From Bradyrhizobium paxllaeri (GTDB taxonomy: Bacteria > Pseudomonadota > Alphaproteobacteria > Rhizobiales > Xanthobacteraceae), in contig NZ_CP042968.1 in assembly GCF_001693515.2 (NCBI RefSeq), positions 434,001 through 498,000 on the forward strand: DNA of 64,000 nucleotides. The letters are read 5' to 3'. The notes beneath the pieces were generated by a model. The model had not been told where the DNA came from and made no database searches. It worked only from the letters and a program-made list of their open reading frames with translations. How positions within the stretch are numbered: position 1 is the stretch's first letter; the number at the start of each line of letters is the position of its first letter. The position numbers and the translations under genes were made by a program. Shown one piece after another: positions 57,670-64,000 of this stretch.

Positions 57670-58550
57670 TCCTTGCCGGGGCAGCTCCGTCCCGTCGCCA
57701 CGTCAAAGGTGATACGAGCGGCAAGCCGCCCTTGACGTGCCGCGCGGCGACTATCCTTAGTGCCGCTTTCCCCATTCACAAGGACCCGCTTGCACCGAGC
57801 TGCGACCAGACGCGACCACGGCTGTCGCACAAGGGGCTAAACGACGAACCGTGGCCGCTCCGGCCGGAGGAGAGGGACCGATCCTCCAAGCGTCTTCACG
57901 GCGGGGCGGAGCCTTTCGCAGCATACTTCACTTGCCGGTATCGCAAGCCTTCCTTGGCGATTTCGTCTGAACTCAACTCCCGCTCTGCTTTCACCCGCCG
58001 AAGATCGATTTGCGAACTCAGGCTGCGGCGCACTGCGTCCACTGCCGATTGCCTGGTCGGATGCCCCACGTAGAAAAAGCAGTACTCAAAGAATACACCA
58101 CCTCTTTGGCGCCGGCCGATGCTTACGACCCACGCCTTTCTCGCGCATTCTTCCATTCGATCGCCCTGTCCCGAGATCCCACCAATCGAATCTTTCCGTG
58201 TTGTACCTGACCTTGGCCTCCGCGTGTGTCAGGATATCCCCGACGAACAAGGGTGTGCGCCCCCTGTAAGGCTTCCAGCTCCCAGGAGCTGTGCGCTGCC
58301 CTTTCTGAGAACGTCGATGATCGCCCTGCATTCCAGGGTTGAGACTGCAAATGGTTAGTGCATTCACCTATTACGAAGAGAACCCTGCAAGGTGCGTCTA
58401 GAGATAACTCAACCCCAGCGACTCGCTAGGCTTCGGGACCGACTTCCCTCGGCGTCTCGGATGACGGCCACCGAAAATGGCCTGCGCCTCCCCCGCACGC
58501 GCAGGTGAAACGCGTCTGCGGCCAACTCATCTAACCAAATCTCATCGCGC
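57670..58550. other. Long region without a convincing gene
   Basis: About 880 bp between the secreted protein and the porin. The best candidate is an 86-codon minus-strand frame (57896-58156) with VFFEYCFFYVGHPTRQSAV and a charged helical tail, but it lacks a good ribosome-binding site and a recognisable family; an overlapping frame at 58086-58367 is equally weak. It may contain a decayed gene. No tRNA, repeat family or integrase seen. Confidence 0.4.
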
Positions 58551-60626
58551 TTAGAACTCTCCGTGCAGCCGCCCGGAGAACACGTGGACCGGGCCGCGGT
58601 CGGCATTAAACGCGGGGTTGGTGACGAACTGGTAGTCCGCCGTCAGCGTGATCGCTTTGGTAAGCGCGTAAGCGTAATAGGTCTCGAGGATGCGTTCCTT
58701 GCGGTAGTTGAGCTGGCCATCGCCGATCAGCGGGCCGAGTCCGCCGGCGGCAAGGAAGTCGCGATGATCGCGCGATAGCGCGTTGATCGCGCCGGCGATG
58801 CCGATGGTGTCGTCGGGCCGCCCCCATTTGCTGCCCTTGATCGAGGTGCCGAGCGAGAGCGAGGCATCGATATCGGTGAACGACATGATCTCGGTCTTGC
58901 CGTTGTTCCAGCTCCAGCGGCCGAACAGGCCGATGTCGTCGGTGACCGACTGTTCGACGTTGAAGACGTAGCCGTATTTGAGCCGGCCCGTACGCGTCAG
59001 CGCGATGTCCATGTTGAGCGTCGGATCGTTCAGTGTGTCGCGATAGCTGCCGGAATTGGCGCTGCTCACCCAGCCGATGGTGCGCAGCTTGCCCGGACGG
59101 TTGAAGATCGAATAGCGCGTCTCCAGTTCGGCGACATACTGGCCGCGACGGAAAACCTGCGTATCGAAATTGTTGGAGTTGGATACCGCGCCCATCATGA
59201 AATAGCCGGCGCGCAACGCCCATTGCTTCTGGTTGAGCTCGGCGGTGAAGCCGTAGGTCAATCCAAGCTTGTCGGCGGCATAGTCGAAGGCGCCGGGCGC
59301 CCAGATCGACCAGTTCATGAAGTCGCGCCGGGTGTCCTTGGCGTAGGAATTGCCGTCAAAGACATCGCCGACCGAGAACTTGCCGGCCTGCAGCGTCAGG
59401 CGGTTGACGTCGACCTTGCCGGCAAGCTGCTGCTGCCCGCTGGCAAGCTCTTCCTGCTCGCCGCCAAATCCAAAGGTCTGGCGCACATAGAGCCGCGAGG
59501 TGTTGTAGTGCGGGTAGGGGAAGTTCGACTTCTGCGCCTCGCCGCTGGTAAAGCCGGCGACGCCGACGGTGTCGCTGAGGCCAAAGCCCTGCAGCAGTTC
59601 GGGATTGTAATAGACCTCGCCGCCTTCCCAGAGCCGGGCGTTGAGGTAGAGGCTGTTGCTCCAGGTCGCCTGCGCCTGTCGCGCCGGCGTCAGGCTGTTG
59701 GTGCCGGTATAGGGCGCGCGGAATGCCGGATAGCCCTGGCCGAGATAGGTGGTCTGGCCGTGGATTTCCCAGCGATCGGATTCCGGATCGGTGAGGTCTG
59801 ACTTCGGCGTGCGGCTGTTCGATCCCGGCCAGTCGACCTTGCGGTTGAGGCCGATACGGATCTGCTGGAAATCGAGCGTGGAAGTGTGCTCTGCGCCCGA
59901 GGGGAAACGAATGTTGGCGCGATCGAGCTGGCTGTAGAGATATTCGAGCTTGACGCTCCAGTGCGGCGCGAAGGCGTATTCCACGCCGGCGCCGGCGGCC
60001 CAGCCGGGGCGGACATTGATGATCTTCTGGTCGGTGCCGACATCGGGCGTATTGATGAAGCGCTCGCCGGCAAAGGTGAAGCCCCCGGTGGCGTAAAACA
60101 GCCAGTGGCCGCTGGCGTAGCCGATGCGGCCGCGCACGGTGCCGGCATAGTCGAACGCCTCGACGACCTCGGAACGCGCGCCGGTCAGCGTGGAGACGAT
60201 CTTGTTCGAGGTGAAGTAGTTCGGAAACGTCAGGTCGGCTTCGACGCCGAGCAGCACGCCGGACGGCAGCTGAACATTGTAGCCGCCCTGGACACCGCCG
60301 GTCGCGCCGCTGAAGACGCTGTTGGTCGAGACCGCCAGCGGATCTGACAGCGCCGCGGTCGAAGACCCGCGGCTGTAGCCGGTGTGCGCGCCGATATAGA
60401 AGCCGCTCCAGTCGAATGCCGGGCGAAGATAGGACGCCTTCAGCGGCAGGTCGGCCGCGATCGCCGGGCTGCCGAGCGCCAGCGCACCAAACGCGGCGCC
60501 GGCCAGCGCATGTTCCAGGGGTCGGCGGTTGCGGTTCACGATGCTGATGTTCCAGGCGCGACGTTTGCTGTCGCGCACCATCACCGCAGATTCGAACGCC
60601 TGCCGCCACCCAACAAATGAAGTCAT
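58551..60626 (-). CDS. Outer-membrane fusion protein: Omp25-like barrel plus OprB carbohydrate porin
   Basis: 691 residues from ATG 60626 (60581 also possible). A signal peptide with ALAGAAFGALALGSPAIAAD is followed at ~60-275 by an 8-strand Omp25/OmpA-like barrel (FDWSGFYIGAHTGYSRGSST, AGTVRGRIGYASGHWLFYAT, YAFAPHWSVKLEYLYSQLD). Residues ~290-691 are an OprB-type sugar porin (LGLTYGFTAELNQKQWALRA, IETYYAYALTKAITLT-like end). Two barrels in one chain is unusual outside this lineage. Likely passive uptake of sugars. The first part of the frame, upstream of 60626, is not coding. Confidence 0.82.
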   Translation of the reverse strand: MTSFVGWRQAFESAVMVRDSKRRAWNISIVNRNRRPLEHALAGAAFGALALGSPAIAADLPLKASYLRPAFDWSGFYIGAHTGYSRGSSTAALSDPLAVSTNSVFSGATGGVQGGYNVQLPSGVLLGVEADLTFPNYFTSNKIVSTLTGARSEVVEAFDYAGTVRGRIGYASGHWLFYATGGFTFAGERFINTPDVGTDQKIINVRPGWAAGAGVEYAFAPHWSVKLEYLYSQLDRANIRFPSGAEHTSTLDFQQIRIGLNRKVDWPGSNSRTPKSDLTDPESDRWEIHGQTTYLGQGYPAFRAPYTGTNSLTPARQAQATWSNSLYLNARLWEGGEVYYNPELLQGFGLSDTVGVAGFTSGEAQKSNFPYPHYNTSRLYVRQTFGFGGEQEELASGQQQLAGKVDVNRLTLQAGKFSVGDVFDGNSYAKDTRRDFMNWSIWAPGAFDYAADKLGLTYGFTAELNQKQWALRAGYFMMGAVSNSNNFDTQVFRRGQYVAELETRYSIFNRPGKLRTIGWVSSANSGSYRDTLNDPTLNMDIALTRTGRLKYGYVFNVEQSVTDDIGLFGRWSWNNGKTEIMSFTDIDASLSLGTSIKGSKWGRPDDTIGIAGAINALSRDHRDFLAAGGLGPLIGDGQLNYRKERILETYYAYALTKAITLTADYQFVTNPAFNADRGPVHVFSGRLHGEF

Positions 60627-61090
60627 CAAACCTGCAGCCCCAATGCCTACGGTTCTCCCGGCCAGCGCCGGACCGGAATACCGCCGTTCACGCCCAATCC
60701 TTATTGCGAACAATTCGCAACAGCAAGAAGAAGGCGACCGCTTCGGTTCGATGGCACCGTTATGTGACGCTGCTGCAACAGCCTTGCGATATCGCGGGTG
60801 GGAAGGCGGCGTCCGTTCGGACACATGGCTGACGCGCCGTCGCTGGTTGCCGGCCGGTCCGCGCAAAAGGTTGACCCGCCCGGTGGGACGCCGGGCGGGT
60901 CGTGTTCGGCACGGGGGTGGATGAGGCGCCCGTGCCGGACGCAAATCCACGACAAAGCGTTTTCGAGCGAAGTGGGCCTTCCGGTTCGCGTGAAGAAAAC
61001 GCGTCAGACAAGAGAAGCGTGTTCAGCGGCTGATGTGGTTCGCTTGCGAAAGAAGACGCTTCTCAGCAGCAACCAAGTCAGCCGAAGAAA
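60627..61090. other. Intergenic region, promoter of the fusion porin
   Basis: About 460 bp with no supported gene. It contains the strong hairpin annotated at 60873-60901. The ~240 bp before the porin start should carry its promoter. Confidence 0.45.
60873..60901 (-). terminator. Intrinsic terminator of the small secreted-protein gene
   Basis: 11-bp perfect stem GACCCGCCCGG / CCGGGCGGGTC with a 7-nt loop. Read on the minus strand it is followed by AACCTTTTGC, giving a short T-run. It would end transcription from the gene at 61091-61348. Confidence 0.6.
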
Positions 61091-61348
61091 TCAGTAACTG
61101 CAGGTACGGACGCGGCCGATGTAATTGCCGAAGGCGTCGTACTGGCGAACCCAGCCGCAGCGGCGATAGCCGTCGTAGTAATAGCCGGGGCCGGAAGCGG
61201 CGATCGCGGTGCCGACGATGGCGGCGCCAACGAGGCCGGCGCCAACACCCCAGTGCAGCGGCTTGGCCTGCGCCTGCGAAGAAGCCATGGCGCCAGTGAC
61301 GGCAAGGGTAGCGAGAGCGATAGCGGCGAACTTGGTCTTGATCGACAT
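61091..61348 (-). CDS. Small secreted Gly-rich protein, unknown function
   Basis: 85 residues. Signal peptide MSIKTKFAAIALATLAVTGA with cleavage after SQAQA. A glycine/alanine hydrophobic stretch (WGVGAGLVGAAIVGTAIAAS) is followed by a Tyr-rich conserved tail with two cysteines (GYYYDGYRRCGWVRQYDAFG, VRTCSY). The YDGYRRCGxVRQYDxFGNYIG pattern is common in small rhizobial periplasmic proteins. ATG 61348 gives the normal leader. Confidence 0.72.
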   Translation of the reverse strand: MSIKTKFAAIALATLAVTGAMASSQAQAKPLHWGVGAGLVGAAIVGTAIAASGPGYYYDGYRRCGWVRQYDAFGNYIGRVRTCSY

Positions 61349-61494
61349 GGAAGTCTCCATCCTGTGTTGAGCGGCCAGTGTGGTCCGCATGCCCAGTTGG
61401 ACGGAGCGCCCCCGAAAGCGGTTCGAAAAGACCGCCGGAAATATGGTTTCGTCAATTATTTCCTAGAAATTACAGATAGTTAGCTGAAGAGATC

Positions 61495-62310
61495 TCAGCT
61501 TCGTATTTTCCGAAGAAACAATTCCGGATCGAATGTGTCGACATCCTCGAGCAATTCGCAGAATGCGCGCGCGCCGTGATCGAGCAGTTGTTCACCCTTC
61601 TCCGCGGAAGCCTTGGTGGCGTCGCCGACCGCGCCGCTTTCGTTAAGGTCCTGCGCCTGCCATGCAAACGGGACCGGCCGATGCGCGGAGAGCCAGCGAA
61701 ATTTTTTCTCCATCGCGATGCTGGAGGATTGAAAATTGGCGATCGCTTCTTTCCGCACGGTGTGCGGATAGCGCGCCAGCATGATCGAGGTCTCGACCGC
61801 GCCGCCATGAATGCCGTGACGGATTTCTTCGGCGGAAAACAATCCATCCGGCGCGCCGAAGCGCGACCAGCTTGTCGTCACCACCAGCAGGCCGTGATGC
61901 GCGCGCAGATCCTGCGCGACCAGCGACATCGCCGCGCTGTTGCCGCCATGGCTGGTGACGATCACCAGCTTGCGGATGCCAGCTTGCGCGACGCGCTCGC
62001 CGATCGCCATCCACGCCTTCAATGCGGCATCGGTCGGCAGCGTCTGCGTTCCCGGATAGTCGATATGCTCGGTGGAAATGCCGACCGGCTGCAGCGGCAG
62101 AAAGGTGACGGGAAGCGCCACAGGCACCAGTTCGCGCACCCGCGTCAGATAGGCTTCCCCAATCAGGACATCGGTTTCCAGCGGCAGATGCGGGCCGTGC
62201 TGCTCGGTTGCCGCCAGCGGCAGCACCGCGATCCAGCGCGCGGCCTCGGCCCTGGCGACCTCAGGCCAGTGGATCTCGGTCCAGTCATGGGGCGGAACGG
62301 TTGTGGCCAT
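61495..62310 (-). CDS. Creatininase family amidohydrolase
   Basis: 271 residues. LPLAATEQHGPHLPLETDVL holds the metal-binding Glu/His/Asp set of the family, VTSHGGNSAAMSLVAQDLRA the HGGN motif, and HGIHGGAVETSIMLARYPHT a further metal Glu. Zn/Mn-dependent cyclic-amide hydrolase; relatives open creatinine, formylglycinamide or mycofactocin peptides. It diverges from an NMT1-type importer gene across 143 bp, so the imported compound may be its substrate (inference). Confidence 0.88.
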   Translation of the reverse strand: MATTVPPHDWTEIHWPEVARAEAARWIAVLPLAATEQHGPHLPLETDVLIGEAYLTRVRELVPVALPVTFLPLQPVGISTEHIDYPGTQTLPTDAALKAWMAIGERVAQAGIRKLVIVTSHGGNSAAMSLVAQDLRAHHGLLVVTTSWSRFGAPDGLFSAEEIRHGIHGGAVETSIMLARYPHTVRKEAIANFQSSSIAMEKKFRWLSAHRPVPFAWQAQDLNESGAVGDATKASAEKGEQLLDHGARAFCELLEDVDTFDPELFLRKIRS

Positions 62311-62453
62311 CGAGCGAAGCGTTTCTTTGGATGAATTTGCAGGGTAGTTTGTTAGATAGTCAGGGAATTGATCCAATCCCTGGATACAGCCGTGGGACGA
62401 TATCCACGTCCACTGCCTCCATCATGGGCCAGAACGATCGACGGAGTCCAACC

Positions 62454-63473
62454 ATGAACCCGGCCTTTTTGCCGCGAGCGTTAACCGCAGGTCTTCTGGC
62501 GCTGGTTTCCGCCCTGATGCCCGCGCGCGCCCAAAACCTCGACAAGGTGTCATTTGGAACCAACTGGGTCGCGGAGGCCGAGCATGGCGGCTTCTTCCAG
62601 GCGGTCGCCGACGGCACCTACAAGAAATACGGCCTCGACGTCACCATCGTTCCCGGCGGGCCCAACACCAACAACCGCATCCTGCTGACCGCCGGCAAGC
62701 TCGACTTCTTCATGAGCGCGAACACGCTGCAATCCTTCGATGCCGTCTCCAACAACGTGCCGCTGATTGCGGTCGCCGCGGTCTTCCAGAAAGATCCGCA
62801 GGTTTTCCTGACCCATCCGGAAACCAAGATCACCAAACTCGAAGACCTCAAGCCGCTGACGCTCCTGGTGTCCAAGGAAGGCGTGGCGAGCTACTTCCAG
62901 TGGCTGAAGTCCGAATACGGATTCAACGAGAGCAAGGTAAAGCCCTACACCTTCAATCCGCAGCCCTTTATCGTGAACAAGCAGAGCGCGATGCAGGGCT
63001 ATGTCACCTCGGAGCCCTATGCCGTGGAGAAGACGGCGGGCTTCAAGCCCGGCGTGATCCTGTTGGCCGATCACGGCTTCAACGCCTATTCGACGCTGAT
63101 CGAAACCCGCCGCGAGATCGTCGACAGGAAGCCGGACCTCGTGCAGCGCTTTGTCGATGCCTCCGTGATCGGCTGGTACAATTATCTCTACGGGGACAAT
63201 TCGGCCGGCAATGCGATGATCAAGCAGATGAACCCAGAGATGACCGACGAACTGCTCGGCTATTCCGTCGACAAGATGAAGGAGTACGGCATCGTCGATT
63301 CCGGCGATACCTTGCGCGACGGTATCGGCGCCATGACCGACGCGCGGGTGGCGAGCTTCTTCGACAAGATGGTGCGGGCCGGCGTGGTTCGCCGCGACAT
63401 CGACTACCGCCAGGCCTACACGCTGCGCTTCGTCAACAAGGGCGTCGGTCTCGACCTGCGGCCGAAGAACTGA
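62454..63473 (+). CDS. ABC transporter substrate-binding protein (NMT1/ThiY-like)
   Basis: 339 residues. Signal peptide ALTAGLLALVSALMPARAQ. KVSFGTNWVAEAEHGGFFQA, then KKYGLDVTIVPGGPNTNNRI and MSANTLQSFDAVSNNVPLIA match periplasmic proteins for pyrimidine precursors, riboflavin or related N-heterocycles. ATG 62454 is chosen over the upstream frame, which is antisense to the creatininase gene. Followed 7 bp later by its ATPase gene. Confidence 0.88.
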   Translation: MNPAFLPRALTAGLLALVSALMPARAQNLDKVSFGTNWVAEAEHGGFFQAVADGTYKKYGLDVTIVPGGPNTNNRILLTAGKLDFFMSANTLQSFDAVSNNVPLIAVAAVFQKDPQVFLTHPETKITKLEDLKPLTLLVSKEGVASYFQWLKSEYGFNESKVKPYTFNPQPFIVNKQSAMQGYVTSEPYAVEKTAGFKPGVILLADHGFNAYSTLIETRREIVDRKPDLVQRFVDASVIGWYNYLYGDNSAGNAMIKQMNPEMTDELLGYSVDKMKEYGIVDSGDTLRDGIGAMTDARVASFFDKMVRAGVVRRDIDYRQAYTLRFVNKGVGLDLRPKN

Positions 63474-63480
63474 CGCGAGA

Positions 63481-64000
63481 TGGCGGAGCCCGCTTTGTCC
63501 GAGACGGATATCGACGCGGCGGGCCTTGCCGTGCGTCTGCGTGCCGTTACCAAGACCTATGACACCGGCGTGACCGCGCTGGGGCCGCTCGATCTCGACA
63601 TCGCAAAAGGCGAATTCGTCTCTCTGCTCGGGCCTTCCGGCTGCGGAAAGTCCACCGCGTTGCGGCTGATCGCGGGGCTCGCTGCGCCGAGCGCGGGCAC
63701 GGTGGACGTTTCCCATCGCGCGAGCAAGGCCGATGGGCGGCATCCCATCGGCTTTGTGTTTCAGGAGCCCACCTTGATGCCGTGGGCGAACGTGCACGAC
63801 AACGTGCGCCTGCCGCTGAAGCTGGCGCACGTGACGGCGACTGAGGCCGACCGGCGGATCGAGGAAGCGCTGGCGCAGGTGGGACTGGCCGAATTTGCCG
63901 ATGCCTATCCCCGCGAATTGTCCGGCGGCATGAAGATGCGGGTATCGCTGGCGCGCGCGCTCGTGACCGACCCGGATATTCTGCTGCTGGACGAGCCGTT
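63481..64000 (+). CDS. ABC transporter ATP-binding protein, 5' part
   Basis: 173 residues visible; runs off the window edge just after Walker B. Walker A LLGPSGCGKSTALRL near residue 52, Q-loop GFVFQEPTLMPWANVHDNVR, signature LSGGMKMRVSLARAL and Walker B ILLLDEP are present. SsuB/TauB/ThiZ-type ATPase for the preceding NMT1 binding protein; the permease gene is expected beyond the window. Confidence 0.92.

Noticed and set aside
57896..58156. 86-codon minus-strand frame as a gene
   Set aside because: No ribosome-binding site, no recognisable family, and overlapping frames of similar quality; left as unassigned in the long gap entry.
60627..60950. Upstream 108-codon extension of the fusion porin frame
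   Set aside because: Low-complexity Arg/Pro sequence crossing the strong hairpin at 60873; the signal peptide starts after 60626.

Overview
The window is GC-rich, gene-dense chromosomal DNA from an alphaproteobacterium, most likely Bradyrhizobium or a close relative. This is inferred from the repertoire (CoA-thioester catabolism, orphan Bug/TctC binding protein, LTXXQ and PRC-barrel stress proteins, Omp25-like/OprB porin), from alphaproteobacterial EcfG-type promoters, and from at least five families of short palindromic intergenic repeats. No database search was possible, so product names rest on motifs and family memory.

Layout. 1-6.2 kb: end of a branched-chain amino-acid binding protein, then a CoA-thioester degradation cluster (two crotonase-fold proteins, VOC protein, paired acyl-CoA dehydrogenases, SDR). 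6.4-14.2 kb: small envelope/stress proteins, a ketopantoate-reductase-like gene, an AraC regulator divergent from an RraA-cupin-TctC operon with a tandem 42-bp repeat between them, a PRC-barrel protein and tRNA-Arg(CCT). 14.3-27.4 kb: GYF_2 membrane protein, HSL-type esterase, membrane-anchored di-haem cytochrome, hydrolase/MerR/GST group, Asp/Glu-type racemase whose C-terminus runs into a repeat, SDR, second ketopantoate-reductase-like protein, His-rich LTXXQ protein behind a consensus EcfG promoter, and an enoyl-CoA hydratase-like gene. 27.5-33 kb: RelE/ParE-type toxin-antitoxin pair, aspartate dehydrogenase, FAD oxidoreductase and a complete NMT1/SsuABC-type importer.

33.1-39.6 kb is the most coherent functional unit, a gentisate funnel. 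It has gentisate 1,2-dioxygenase, maleylpyruvate isomerase (zeta GST), MarR regulator and 3-hydroxybenzoate 6-hydroxylase, plus an aryl-CoA ligase and a stand-alone salicylyl-CoA 5-hydroxylase-like monooxygenase. Two copies of the same palindrome sit before the two outward-facing catabolic promoters and are candidate MarR operators.

39.7-46.1 kb: Cys-rich repeat protein, a decayed relative, and an RND efflux pump. 46.1-47.7 kb: an IS110/IS1111-type element inserted inside one of the palindromic repeats, so its ends can be reconstructed. 47.8-56.6 kb: quinone-oxidoreductase-like enzyme, a coupled ATP-grasp/Mur-ligase pair resembling a split cyanophycin synthetase, ferredoxin-NADP reductase, patatin, FMN glutamate-synthase-like protein and a CNNM/CorC membrane protein. 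56.6-58.5 kb is a gene-poor stretch with a DUF2934 protein and an unrecognised secreted protein. 58.5-64 kb: an Omp25-like/OprB fusion porin, a small secreted protein, a creatininase-family amidohydrolase and the start of another NMT1-type ABC importer that runs off the edge.
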